A DNA stretch of 64,000 nucleotides. It comes from Actinomycetes bacterium. GTDB lineage: Bacteria; Actinomycetota; Actinomycetes; S36-B12; GCA-2699445. The stretch covers positions 24,201-88,200 of the forward strand of contig JAHZLH010000026.1 of assembly GCA_022599915.1 (NCBI GenBank), read 5' to 3'. This document shows, one piece after another, positions 41,824-50,543 of the stretch (position 1 is its first letter; every line of letters begins with the position of its first letter). The position numbers and the translations under genes were made by a program. The notes beneath the pieces were generated by a model. It had not been told where the DNA came from. It ran no database searches and worked only from the letters and a program-made list of their open reading frames with translations.

Positions 41824-43482
41824 CTACATGCGCTCCGGGGCCGATACGCCACACAGCCGCAGGCCATTGGCCACTACCTGACGGGTAGCGGCGCACAGCC
41901 ACAGTCGGGCCACACCAGTCGCGTCTACTTCTTCGTCGCCACGTGGGAGCACCCGGCAGGAGTCGTAGAACTTGTGATAGGCCGTCGCCAACTGCTCGAG
42001 GTAGCGAGCAATCCGGTGCGGCTCCCGCAGTTCGGCAGCACCGGTAACGATGCGCGGAAACTCCGCCAGCACCCCCAGCAGCGCTGCTTCCGCCGGATCC
42101 GCAAGCAGACCCGGATCGAACTCCTGCTGCCGCCAGTCGATGCCCAACTCAGCAGCATTGCGCAGCACCGAGGAAATCCGGGCGTGGGCGTATTGCACGT
42201 AGTAGACCGGATTGTCGTTGGAGCGCTTGATGAGTAGATCGAGGTCCAGCGTCAGCGGAGAATCCACCGGGTAGCGGATCAAGGAATAGCGAGCAGCGTC
42301 TACCCCGACCTCATCGACAAGGTCCTCCAGCGAGACGATATTGCCGGCACGCTTGGATAGCCGGACTTCTTCGCCACCCTTCATCATCTTGACTAGTTGC
42401 CCAATAGGGATCTCGATGTTGTAGTTCGGATCATCGCCGGCGCAGGCGGCCACCGCCCGCAGTCGGCCCACATACCCATGGTGATCTGCTCCGAGCAAGT
42501 ACAGGCAGATATCAAAGCCACGCCGCCGCTTGTCGATGTAGTACGCGGTGTCACTGGCGAAGTAGGTCAGTTCACCGTCTGCTTTGATCAGCACTCGGTC
42601 CTTGTCGTCGCCAAATTCGGTGGTCCGCAGCCACAACGCGCCATCAGATTCATACACGTGGCCTTGCTCCCGCAGCCGAGCGAGCCCCTGCTCCACTGCA
42701 CCTGATTCGTGCAACGTCCGCTCGGAAGTCCAGACATCAAAGTGGGTGCGAAAGAGTTCCAGCACTTGCTGCTGCTGCTGCAACTGTCGCTGGTAGCCCG
42801 CCTCACGAAAGGCAACCAGACGATCCTCCCCGGCGAGATCGGCGTATTTGGGATGTTCGGCCAAGATCTCTGCGGCGAGGTCCGCCACATAGGCGCCGTG
42901 ATACCCGTCTTCGGGTGGCTGCTCCCCGGCAGCGAGATTAGCGATCGAGCGACCGAAGTTGTCCATCTGGACACCACGATCGTTGACGTAAAATTCCCGG
43001 CCTACCTCAGCCCCAGCCGCGGCGAGGACCCGAGCGATCGCATCTCCCACCGCCGCCCATCGGGTATGACCCAAGTGCAGCGGGCCAGTGGGGTTGGCCG
43101 AGATGAACTCGATATTGAAACTCGTCCCGGCTAAAAGCTCTCCGTTGCCATAGGAGTCACCGGCTGCCACGATCTCGGCGGCGATGGCTCCCTGCGCGGC
43201 CGATGCCAACCGGATGTTGATGAAGCCAGGGCCAGCGATCTCAACTGAATCGATGCCGGCAACAGCCCGTAACTGCTCCGCGACCACCTCCGCCAATTCA
43301 CGTGGCGGTTTACCAGCCCGCTTAGCCAAGACCAACGCGATGTTGGTGGCATAGTCACCGTGATCGCGGTTACGCGGGCGCTCAACGGTGATGGCAGGCA
43401 ACTCGTCGATGGCGAGCACGCCGTCGCTACGCAGCTGCTCCAATGCGGCAGCGATCGCCGCTGCTAGGGAGTCCGGGGTCAC
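41824..43482 (-). CDS. argS: Arginyl-tRNA synthetase
   Basis: 552 residues. Class I HIGH motif as HLGH in GPLHLGHTRWAAVGDAI; the KMSKS-like motif is EVRLSKRAGNIVSLEDL; N-terminal Arg-S add-on domain with RPRNRDHGDYATNIAL; C-terminal anticodon-binding DALR domain ending RLCGVSAPERM. GTG start, no ribosome site, TAGGTT exactly 6 nt upstream. Confidence 0.98.
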   Translation of the reverse strand: MTPDSLAAAIAAALEQLRSDGVLAIDELPAITVERPRNRDHGDYATNIALVLAKRAGKPPRELAEVVAEQLRAVAGIDSVEIAGPGFINIRLASAAQGAIAAEIVAAGDSYGNGELLAGTSFNIEFISANPTGPLHLGHTRWAAVGDAIARVLAAAGAEVGREFYVNDRGVQMDNFGRSIANLAAGEQPPEDGYHGAYVADLAAEILAEHPKYADLAGEDRLVAFREAGYQRQLQQQQQVLELFRTHFDVWTSERTLHESGAVEQGLARLREQGHVYESDGALWLRTTEFGDDKDRVLIKADGELTYFASDTAYYIDKRRRGFDICLYLLGADHHGYVGRLRAVAACAGDDPNYNIEIPIGQLVKMMKGGEEVRLSKRAGNIVSLEDLVDEVGVDAARYSLIRYPVDSPLTLDLDLLIKRSNDNPVYYVQYAHARISSVLRNAAELGIDWRQQEFDPGLLADPAEAALLGVLAEFPRIVTGAAELREPHRIARYLEQLATAYHKFYDSCRVLPRGDEEVDATGVARLWLCAATRQVVANGLRLCGVSAPERM

Positions 43483-43488
43483 CCGACA

Positions 43489-43494
43489 AACCTA
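43489..43494 (-). promoter_or_regulatory. -10 hexamer for leaderless argS
   Basis: TAGGTT ends 6 nt before the argS GTG, inside the 26-bp gap to the macrodomain gene, so argS has a promoter there despite the close spacing. Confidence 0.45.
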
Positions 43495-43508
43495 CCGGCG
43501 CCTCGGCA

Positions 43509-44042
43509 CTACTGGCTATTCCGGCTAGCCAACGCCCGCCGATGAAGTTCGGCGGACTCCGGTGTGAAGCAACACAGCAGCACCTGCTTGGGCGCCTCAC
43601 CGGCTGCAACCGCAGCCTCAACCGCACTCACTGCTACCGCGGCGGCACGCTCCGGCGGGTAGCCAAAAATCCCCGTGGAAATCGCAGGTAGGGAAACTGA
43701 CTTGGCGCCTAGTTCATCAGCTAGGGCCAAGGCGCTCCGGTAACTGCTCGCAAGCAGATCATCCTCGCCCGAAAATCCGCCCTGCCAGACCGGACCCACG
43801 GCGTGAATGACATGTGTCGCTGGCAAGCCGTAACCGGCGGTGGCCTTGGCCGCACCAGTGCGGCAACCACCCAAGTTGCGGCATTCCGCAGCCAGACTTG
43901 GACCTGCTGCCTTATGGATCGCACCGCAGACACCACCGCCGGGCAAGAGCGCTTCATTGGCGGCATTCACCATCACATCGACCGAGATAGTGGTGATATC
44001 GCCTTCCACAACTTCGACAGTTGATCGCTTCGTTTTAGCCAT
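43509..44042 (-). CDS. Macrodomain protein (ADP-ribose / O-acetyl-ADP-ribose hydrolase-like)
   Basis: 177 residues, a single macrodomain. NAANEALLPGGGVCGAIHKAAG with the Asn and Gly-rich phosphate loop, ATHVIHAVGPVW, and SVSLPAISTGIFGYPPERAA. Members remove ADP-ribose or deacetylate O-acetyl-ADP-ribose. A ribosome site (GGAAGAG) precedes the ATG. It lies just upstream of argS on the same strand. No ADP-ribosyltransferase is seen nearby, so a toxin-antitoxin link is not supported. Confidence 0.93.
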   Translation of the reverse strand: MAKTKRSTVEVVEGDITTISVDVMVNAANEALLPGGGVCGAIHKAAGPSLAAECRNLGGCRTGAAKATAGYGLPATHVIHAVGPVWQGGFSGEDDLLASSYRSALALADELGAKSVSLPAISTGIFGYPPERAAAVAVSAVEAAVAAGEAPKQVLLCCFTPESAELHRRALASRNSQ

Positions 44043-44227
44043 CAGTTGCTCTTCCTACCTGTTGCCGAATCTTCTGCCGTTGCGCCGTTGTGGGACAAAC
44101 CGGAGGCACTACCGCCGCTACGGTCACCCTATTGCCGGGCGGAGCGACCCTCAACCGGAAGAGAAGCGAACTTGGCCGTTGCGCTGCTCACCCCGAATCA
44201 GGCCTTGGCATCTGTCACGATGACCGC

Positions 44228-44668
44228 ATGGAGATTCTCCGAGTGATTCTGAACCTGCTCTGGCTGGTCCTGGCTGGGATTTGGAGCGCCATCGGCTACG
44301 CCATCGCTGGCGTATTCATGTTCGTGTTGTTCTTCCTCATCGTCACCATCCCCTTCGGCATCGCGTCGTTCCGGATGGCCGGATACGCGCTCTGGCCGTT
44401 CGGGCGAACCGTGATCCGCGATCCTGACGCCGGCCTAGCCAGCGCGATTGGGAACGTGCTCTGGTTCATTTTGGCGGGTTGGTGGCTGGCGTTAGGTCAG
44501 TTCCTCGCCGGAGTGGCACTGTGCATCACCATCATCGGCATTCCCTTTGGCATCGCGAATTTCAAACTCGCTCGGTTGTCACTGAATCCCCTCGGCAAGC
44601 AGGTAGTTCCGGTGGAATACGCCGATGCGGCGGCCTCCGGCTTCCAGTCCTACGTTCCGGTGCAGTAG
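44228..44668 (+). CDS. YccF-family inner membrane protein
   Basis: 146 residues from the ATG at 44228; longer upstream frames look non-coding. Internal duplication: two copies of NLLW/NVLWxxLAGxWxAxG...FxIVTIPFGIASFR / CITIIGIPFGIANFKLA, each with membrane helices. This is the DUF307/YccF pattern. Function unknown. Convergent with the transglutaminase gene, 15 bp apart. Confidence 0.9.
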   Translation: MEILRVILNLLWLVLAGIWSAIGYAIAGVFMFVLFFLIVTIPFGIASFRMAGYALWPFGRTVIRDPDAGLASAIGNVLWFILAGWWLALGQFLAGVALCITIIGIPFGIANFKLARLSLNPLGKQVVPVEYADAAASGFQSYVPVQ

Positions 44669-44683
44669 TACCTCACCGACGGC

Positions 44684-45559
44684 TCACCAGGGCATCTGCT
44701 CGTCACCGGCGAGCTGGGTGATCTGAACTTCCACACCAAGGGCCTCGGAGCCGCCGCCGGCATACAGTCCCTTCAACGGCGGAACATCCAAGTAGTCGCG
44801 ACCGGACGCCACCTTGACATGCGCCGACCCCACGGTGCGGTGGTTGGTGGGATCAAAGGCCTCCCAACCACCGAACCACGCTTCGATCCAGGCGTGGCTC
44901 TCGCCAACTACCGTCTCGCCGACTGCCTCCTCCTTAGAATGCAGGTACCCGCTGACGTAGCGGGCCGGAATCCGCAATGTCCGCAACAGCGATAGCGCCG
45001 CGTGGGCAAAGTCCTGGCAGACCCCTTGTCCCGTTTCCCAGGCTTCACCGCTCGTGGTGAAAACCGACGTCACACCAGGGGTGTAGGTCATATGTTCGTG
45101 GATATTCGCTACCGCCGCTCGAACGGCATCCGCAGGAGAAGCAAGCCCACGTAACTGCTCCACCATGGCGTATCGGGGATCATCTGGCGCGATTTCGTCG
45201 ACGTAGCCGGTGGGCATGAGGTACTCGCAGTACCGGTCTTGCACCGCGAGTTCGGCGATGTCAGACCAATCGACACCTCGGGCACCTGGATGACCGGCGG
45301 GAGTCAACACGACTGAACTTGCGACAACTTCCATGACCCGATGTGGGTGATGAATGTCGAAAGCTTCGACAACCGCACCCCAGTAGTCCCGATAGGCGTG
45401 CACTACCGCGCCCGGCTCTACTTCCAGAGTGTGACTCACCAGCAGTTGACCGCCTACCTCGGCCGGTCTCATGCGGACCTCGTTGAACGAGGCCACCACA
45501 TCCGTCACGTATCGGTATCCGGATCGGTGCACGATCTCCAGTCTTCGACCTCCCGCCAT
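44684..45559 (-). CDS. Transglutaminase-like cysteine protease-fold protein
   Basis: 291 residues. N-terminal beta domain typical of bacterial transglutaminases (EIVHRSGYRYVTDVVASFNEVRMRP) and a catalytic triad C181 (GVCQDFAH), H222 (SHAWIEAW) and D236 (FDPTN). The ATG shares its A with the stop of the alpha-E gene (TGATG); a GTG 12 nt upstream is less likely. Third gene of the ATP-grasp / alpha-E / transglutaminase operon. It may cleave or cross-link the peptide product, but the substrate is unknown. Confidence 0.92.
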   Translation of the reverse strand: MAGGRRLEIVHRSGYRYVTDVVASFNEVRMRPAEVGGQLLVSHTLEVEPGAVVHAYRDYWGAVVEAFDIHHPHRVMEVVASSVVLTPAGHPGARGVDWSDIAELAVQDRYCEYLMPTGYVDEIAPDDPRYAMVEQLRGLASPADAVRAAVANIHEHMTYTPGVTSVFTTSGEAWETGQGVCQDFAHAALSLLRTLRIPARYVSGYLHSKEEAVGETVVGESHAWIEAWFGGWEAFDPTNHRTVGSAHVKVASGRDYLDVPPLKGLYAGGGSEALGVEVQITQLAGDEQMPW

Positions 45560-46464
45560 CAGTGGCTCCACACGATCGTGCCAGCTTGATGGAAGAATCC
45601 CCGCGCCACCGAATCACTGGATCTAGCCGCAGCTGCTTGAGCGTCAGCACACAGCGCGTCGACCTCACCGGGTGATGGATCGACGGCGTACTCCAGCCGC
45701 GACCGCAGCATGCCCACTTCGCGCAGCAGATCACCGCTGTCGCTCGATCCGATCCGCTGTAACCCTCGCACCGCGGACTCCGCACCGGCTGCGCAGGCGC
45801 GCAGTGAGCGCGGAAAGTCCGGATCGAGCACGAGGAAGCGTCGCACCGAGTCACCTTCCAGTGAATCCTGCGTGCGTTGAAAAGCGCTCAGGGAACCGGC
45901 GGAACGCAGTGTCGCGACGGGGCCGCCCTCTGGCCACAACTGATCGTGTCGCACACCCAACAGCCGCGCCATCATGTCGATGCGCTCCAAGCAGCGGCCC
46001 AGGCTGAGGAAGAGGTACCCCTCATCCCGCGACATCGTCCACTCGATGATTCCGTTGACGGTGAGCAGCCGCTCCTCTACCCGATGCAGCGCAACGCCGG
46101 GACTGGCGGCGTAGACCCGGCCTCGACTCAAGGCAATGTAGGTGGCGTTGAGCGCCTCAAACACCTCAACTGACAACTGGTCGCGAATCCCGCGGGCATT
46201 TTCCCGGGCTGCGGAAATCGAGCCAACCACTGTCGAGGCATCTTCGACGGTCCCGATTACCGCCCCTACCAGTGACGAGGCGTCGGATACGCGTTCGACT
46301 GGCAACGAGAGGCTATCCAACAGAACGGCGCAACCCACCTCTTCTGGGACAGTCCGCTCCTCCACCAGGAGTTGATGATGCTCTGCCAGCAGGCGGGCGG
46401 TGGCTTCCGAACGTTCGAGATAGCGACCGATCCAGAAGAAGGATTCCGCGATTCGACTTAGCAT
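45559..46464 (-). CDS. Alpha-E domain protein
   Basis: 301 residues, nearly all helical. Opens with the family hallmark MLSRIAESFFWIGRYLERSEATARLL, and the middle has GYLFLSLGRCLERIDMMARLL, an internal echo of the same helix. Function unknown; the family almost always travels with a circularly permuted ATP-grasp and a transglutaminase. Overlaps the ATP-grasp gene by 7 bp and the transglutaminase gene by 1 bp. Confidence 0.93.
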   Translation of the reverse strand: MLSRIAESFFWIGRYLERSEATARLLAEHHQLLVEERTVPEEVGCAVLLDSLSLPVERVSDASSLVGAVIGTVEDASTVVGSISAARENARGIRDQLSVEVFEALNATYIALSRGRVYAASPGVALHRVEERLLTVNGIIEWTMSRDEGYLFLSLGRCLERIDMMARLLGVRHDQLWPEGGPVATLRSAGSLSAFQRTQDSLEGDSVRRFLVLDPDFPRSLRACAAGAESAVRGLQRIGSSDSGDLLREVGMLRSRLEYAVDPSPGEVDALCADAQAAAARSSDSVARGFFHQAGTIVWSH

Positions 46465-48071
46465 TCCTCATCGCCACCAGACTGCTGCTGCTGGCTTTCT
46501 TGTTGCCGTTGCCGATCGCCGTGTGGTCGAGGCGGGTGACTTCGGGCAACAGAACTGTCCGGTACTCGCCGGACTTTGCGTTCCGGTCGGGGCGGTGGGA
46601 CCGCAGTGTCATCGTCGGGCTCCAGCACCCAGGTGTCTTTCGATCCGCCACCTTGACTGGAGTTCACAACCAGCGATCCTTCCGGCAGCGCTACCCGGGT
46701 CAACCCGCCAGGAAGGACGTAAATCTTGTCACCGGAGTTCACGGCGAACGGACGCAGATCCACGTGACGCGCACCCAGGTTCCCTTCATCCACCGCGGTA
46801 GGTGCGGTCGAAAACGTGACGACGGGTTGCGCGATCCAACCGCGGGGATCCTCGAGGACATGCTGCCTAGCCTTGGACAACTCTTCATCGGTCGCCTTGG
46901 TCCCGATCAGCAGTCCAGCACCGCCGGATGCGTCCGAAGGTTTGATGACCATCCGATCAATCCGGTCCAAGACGAAGTCGCGTTGATCAGAATCCTGCAG
47001 GTCATAGGTGTCCACGTTCGGCAGGATGGGCTTCTCGGCAAGGTAGTACTCGATCAGATCTGGCACGTACGGATAAATCGCCTTGTCATCTGCGACGCCG
47101 TTGCCGACCGCGTTCGCGATAGTGACTAGACCTGCTCTGGCGGCATTGAGCAATCCGGGTACGCCTAGTACTGAGTCGAACCGGAAATGCAGCGGATCCA
47201 AGAACTCATCGTCGATGCGACGGTAGACGACGTGAACACGCTGCGGTCCTGAAGTGGTCCGCATCCACAGATAGCCGTCCCTGCAGTAGAGGTCACGACC
47301 CTCCACCAACTCGACACCCATTCGTCGCGCGAGGAATGCGTGCTCATAGTGGGCTGAGTTGTGTACGCCAGGGGTCAGGACCACCACATTCGGTTCATCG
47401 ATTCCGCTGGGGGCAGCTGCCACCAACGCATCGAACAGTCGCTCCGGATACTCCTCCACGCCACGGACACGATGGCCGATGAAGACCTCCGGCAGGACAT
47501 GTGCCAGCGCCCGGCGATTCTCCAGCACATAGGAGACCCCGGACGGATTTCGCAGGTTGTCCTCTAGGACCCGGAATCTTCCTTCCTCATCGCGGATGAG
47601 ATCGATACCAGCCACGTGGATTCGAACACCGTTGGGCGGGGCGAAACCAAAGGCTGCCCGATGGTAATGACTAGAGGTGAGGATCAAGCGCCGCGGCAGG
47701 ATCCCATCGGTGAGTACTTGTTGTCGGCCGTAGAGATCGGAGAGAAAAGCTTCTAACGCGCGGATTCGCTGAGCGACACCGGCCTCGACTTCTTGCCACT
47801 CGGTCGCGGTCAAGATCCGCGGTACGAGGTCTAGCGGTAACGGTCGTTCGCGACCGGAGAGCGTGAAAGTGATGCCCTGCTGATCAAGGTAGGCATCGCG
47901 CAACCGACCTCGCTCGGAGATTCCCTCCGGCCCCAGTTCCTGTAGCGCCGCGAGCAACCCGGCTTGGTCTGGCCGCGGCTGACCACTGGTGGCGTACATC
48001 TCGTCGTACGGCGTGGCCGAGTGCCGTGCAATGTCCTGGGCCGGAGCAACCGACTCGCGGGGTGGGGTCAC
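46458..48071 (-). CDS. Circularly permuted ATP-grasp protein (type 2)
   Basis: About 537 residues. DEMY near the N-terminus, GVRIHVAGIDLIRDEEGRFRVLEDNLRNPSGVSYVLENRR, AVGNGVADDKAIYPYVPDLIEYYL, IDRMVIKPSDASGGAGLLIG and RHVDLRPFAVN are the standard family blocks. The last about 45 residues are Pro/Arg/Gln-rich and disordered. The GTG at 48071 is chosen because GAGGAG stands 5 nt before it; a GTG at 48098 has none. Such enzymes are proposed amide ligases making a short peptide or tag; the product here is not known. Confidence 0.92.
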   Translation of the reverse strand: MTPPRESVAPAQDIARHSATPYDEMYATSGQPRPDQAGLLAALQELGPEGISERGRLRDAYLDQQGITFTLSGRERPLPLDLVPRILTATEWQEVEAGVAQRIRALEAFLSDLYGRQQVLTDGILPRRLILTSSHYHRAAFGFAPPNGVRIHVAGIDLIRDEEGRFRVLEDNLRNPSGVSYVLENRRALAHVLPEVFIGHRVRGVEEYPERLFDALVAAAPSGIDEPNVVVLTPGVHNSAHYEHAFLARRMGVELVEGRDLYCRDGYLWMRTTSGPQRVHVVYRRIDDEFLDPLHFRFDSVLGVPGLLNAARAGLVTIANAVGNGVADDKAIYPYVPDLIEYYLAEKPILPNVDTYDLQDSDQRDFVLDRIDRMVIKPSDASGGAGLLIGTKATDEELSKARQHVLEDPRGWIAQPVVTFSTAPTAVDEGNLGARHVDLRPFAVNSGDKIYVLPGGLTRVALPEGSLVVNSSQGGGSKDTWVLEPDDDTAVPPPRPERKVRRVPDSSVARSHPPRPHGDRQRQQESQQQQSGGDEEC

Positions 48072-48189
48072 CAGATCTCCTCGGGCCGACCGAGTCACGA
48101 CGCGGACTCGGCACGTTCACATTCTGACCTATTTCTACCCCGGAATGGCGGCTGGCATCTCAGGGATATCAGGTCCGCTCAGCCGTACG

Positions 48190-48504
48190 CTAAGACAACC
48201 ACTTCGGTGGGCGACCAAAAGCCGCTGCCAATGCCGCGCCGCCAGCAGCGCCAATCCCCGTGGACACCGGGTCCACGAACGGGAGCATCCATAAGAATCC
48301 GCCGACGACAGCTCCCGCCGCTCCACCAGCGACGGCGGCGATCGGTACCCAACGGCCGCGCCCAGAACTGCTCTTATCAGCCACTGGCTCGACCTCGGTA
48401 CTAGCTGCGGGTTCACTTGACGGCTGTGATTCGCTGCTGTCGCTCCCCGTCATCGCGTCTACTTCTCGGAGTAAACGAGCGATTTCATCATCGTCTGAGG
48501 CCAT
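48190..48504 (-). CDS. Small membrane protein with glycine-rich helix
   Basis: 104 residues. Acidic N-terminus (ASDDDEIARLLREVDAMTG), Ser/Glu-rich linker, then WVPIAAVAGGAAGAVVGGFLWMLPF and STGIGAAGGAALAAAFG, two short glycine-zipper-like hydrophobic stretches. Not recognised. Codon pattern and a purine-rich AGGATGGGG before the ATG suggest a real gene. It sits between the ATP-grasp gene and the divergent methyltransferase. Confidence 0.6.
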   Translation of the reverse strand: MASDDDEIARLLREVDAMTGSDSSESQPSSEPAASTEVEPVADKSSSGRGRWVPIAAVAGGAAGAVVGGFLWMLPFVDPVSTGIGAAGGAALAAAFGRPPKWLS

Positions 48505-48624
48505 GCCCCATCCTCACCTGTCACCCGGTTGGGGGCAATACCCAGCCCTGACATTGGGCGTGCCCACACCAGAGCTGGCGAACTGTGATCTACCCTCGGG
48601 ACACCACTAACTCGACGAGGTGCT

Positions 48625-49707
48625 GTGCTGAAATACCTGGGGTCAAAGCGCCGACTCGTACCCGCTTTGACGGCAGCCAGCCAAGCGGCCGACGTCTCGA
48701 CTGCCGCAGACCTGTTCACTGGCACTACCCGAGTAGCGCAGGCACTGAAGCGGCAGAACATCGAGGTCGTAGCAGCAGATGCTGCGGCCTACTCCTCCGT
48801 TCTGGCTGAGTGCTTCATCGCTACTGACGCGCGTGACATCGATGTGGACGTAGTTGCTGGCGAGATTCGGCGGTTAAACGAACTTCCGGGCAGCCCGGGC
48901 TATGTGACTGAGGTTTTCTGCCAAAACGCTAAGTTCTTCCAGCCACATAACGGCGAGCGAATCGATGCGATTCGTGACGCCATTGAGGACTATCGCGGTA
49001 CCGCACTCTTTCCGGTACTGCTGACATCACTGCTCTTGGCCGCCGACCGGGTGGATTCGACTACCGGGGTGCAGATGGCCTATCTCAAGCAGTGGGCGCC
49101 CCGATCCCATCGACCCCTAGAACTGCGACTGCCAGAACTGCTCCCCGGTCCGGGGCGGGTGCTGGCTGGCGATTTGCTCAGCACCGCTGCTGCCGTAGGC
49201 CCGGTGGACTTGGCCTACTTGGATCCGCCCTACAACCAGCACCGTTACGAATCGAACTACCACATCTGGGAAACCTTGGTCCGGTGGGACGAGCCCGAAC
49301 ACTATGGCATCGCCTGTAAGCGGATCGATCTGCGCGATCCCGATCGCCGTAGCCCCTTCAATAGCCGGCGTACCTTCGCCGCTGCCTTACAAGACGTCTT
49401 GCAGTCACTGACCGCTGATTTGGTCATGCTGTCCTACAACGACGAGTCCTGGGTCGAAGCCGACGAACTGTCGCGGTGGCTCACAGCTGCGGGCTGGCCG
49501 TGCGTGACGGCGGTCGGTTTTGATTCCGCTCGGTATGTGGGGTCGCGAATTGGAATTCACAACCCGGCCGGAAAACGAGTGGGCACCGTGCGGCGCACCC
49601 GCAACGTCGAGTGGCTCTTTGTCGCCGGTGATCCGGCCCGGGTGGAGGCAGTCGTCGCTGCCGTCGCAGACTTTGGCGGTCGACCATTGCCCGTCCCCAG
49701 CCCCTGA
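48625..49707 (+). CDS. Adenine-specific DNA methyltransferase, D12 class, solitary
   Basis: 360 residues. N-terminal AdoMet motif KYLGSKRRLVPAL and DLFTGTTRVAQALK, catalytic DPPY at 200-203 (YLDPPYNQHRYESNYHIWETL), with VLAGDLL before it. These are Dam/D12 features. GTG start after GAGG. No restriction endonuclease or specificity gene is adjacent, so it is probably an orphan methyltransferase with a regulatory or protective role; its target site is unknown. The protein is longer than Dam (about 270), the extra lying between the AdoMet and DPPY blocks. Confidence 0.9.
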   Translation: MLKYLGSKRRLVPALTAASQAADVSTAADLFTGTTRVAQALKRQNIEVVAADAAAYSSVLAECFIATDARDIDVDVVAGEIRRLNELPGSPGYVTEVFCQNAKFFQPHNGERIDAIRDAIEDYRGTALFPVLLTSLLLAADRVDSTTGVQMAYLKQWAPRSHRPLELRLPELLPGPGRVLAGDLLSTAAAVGPVDLAYLDPPYNQHRYESNYHIWETLVRWDEPEHYGIACKRIDLRDPDRRSPFNSRRTFAAALQDVLQSLTADLVMLSYNDESWVEADELSRWLTAAGWPCVTAVGFDSARYVGSRIGIHNPAGKRVGTVRRTRNVEWLFVAGDPARVEAVVAAVADFGGRPLPVPSP

Positions 49708-49744
49708 ATTTGCGTATTCGATACGACTTTTGGCCTTACTGTCA

Positions 49745-49757
49745 CGGCGACACGCCG
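49745..49757 (+). terminator. Possible terminator hairpin after the methyltransferase
   Basis: CGGCG-ACA-CGCCG followed by TTT, 37 bp after the methyltransferase stop. The stem is short but GC-rich; the T run is only three. Confidence 0.35.
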
Positions 49758-49782
49758 TTTGTGATGTATGAGATGTCCAAAA

Positions 49783-49813
49783 TTGTCAAAAAAGTTGTGA
49801 AATTACCTAGCGT
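49783..49813 (+). promoter_or_regulatory. Candidate promoter of the exported lysozyme-fold gene
   Basis: TTGTCA (49783-49788) and TAGCGT (49808-49813) are 19 bp apart in an AT-rich stretch just upstream of the gene at 49865. The spacing is slightly long. Confidence 0.3.
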
Positions 49814-49864
49814 GTCGCCTTGATTACCGCAAAACTCTCTTCCGTGGTGATGGGAGCAAAGCGC

Positions 49865-50419
49865 ATGCGACGGTTGATTATCTTTGGTTGCGCGGCGGCA
49901 TTGTCGACTGGTTTGGCCGTCGGTACGGCTAGCGCGGACATTTCCGCGCAAGAGACCAGCCAGCCTAGTTCTACCGTGACGACGTTCCCGCTGCAGGCGG
50001 GCAGCACTCCTGCCCAGTTATCCGCACGCAAACAAGCCAAGCTGCCCAAGATCGACCGGTGGGCGAGCCGGGTGTTGGCTCCGGTGATGGATCAACCGTC
50101 CGGCCTGATGGATGTTCAGGTGGTTTCGGCGCTCTACATCAAGAAGGTATTCCGCAAGAAGTTCGATAAACCGGCCGCCGAGTCCGCACTGCGGATCTCC
50201 TGGCGCGAGAGTCGACTACTGCCGAATGTGGTCAACGACAAGAACACCAACGGCACCAACGACTGGGGCCTTTTCCAACTGAACGACGGCGGAACGTTGC
50301 AATACGCCGGTGGGACCCCAGGAACCTCCGCGCTCAAGCCCACGTGGAATGTCCGAGCGGCCGCCCGACTTATTGCAGATGTGGGCTGGGGGCCCTGGGG
50401 TGGAATGCTCACCGAGTAG
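49865..50419 (+). CDS. Exported lysozyme-fold (transglycosylase-like) protein
   Basis: 184 residues from the ATG at 49865 (GGAG at 9 nt). Signal peptide 1-23 (RRLIIFGCAAALSTGLAVGTASA). Mature part has a linker and then an SLT/lysozyme-like fold, with catalytic Glu115 in SWRESRLLP, followed by NDWGLFQLN (132-140) and VGWGPWGGM near the end. This resembles resuscitation-promoting-factor or soluble transglycosylase domains. Likely cleaves peptidoglycan outside the membrane. No LysM or other wall-binding domain is seen. Confidence 0.85.
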   Translation: MRRLIIFGCAAALSTGLAVGTASADISAQETSQPSSTVTTFPLQAGSTPAQLSARKQAKLPKIDRWASRVLAPVMDQPSGLMDVQVVSALYIKKVFRKKFDKPAAESALRISWRESRLLPNVVNDKNTNGTNDWGLFQLNDGGTLQYAGGTPGTSALKPTWNVRAAARLIADVGWGPWGGMLTE

Positions 50420-50543
50420 TTGGCTCACCCTGCTAAGCCATCTCAACCACGACGTCCAGTGACATAGAACAATTCGTCGATGGTGTCATGAACTCCGAGG
50501 CTAGTCGTGTGAGAAAGCCATCGGCCGAATGTACGGTGACACG

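Noticed and set aside
43509..44042. Macrodomain protein as antitoxin of a DNA- or protein-ADP-ribosylating toxin
   Set aside because: No partner toxin-like gene is adjacent; the neighbours are argS and a YccF protein.
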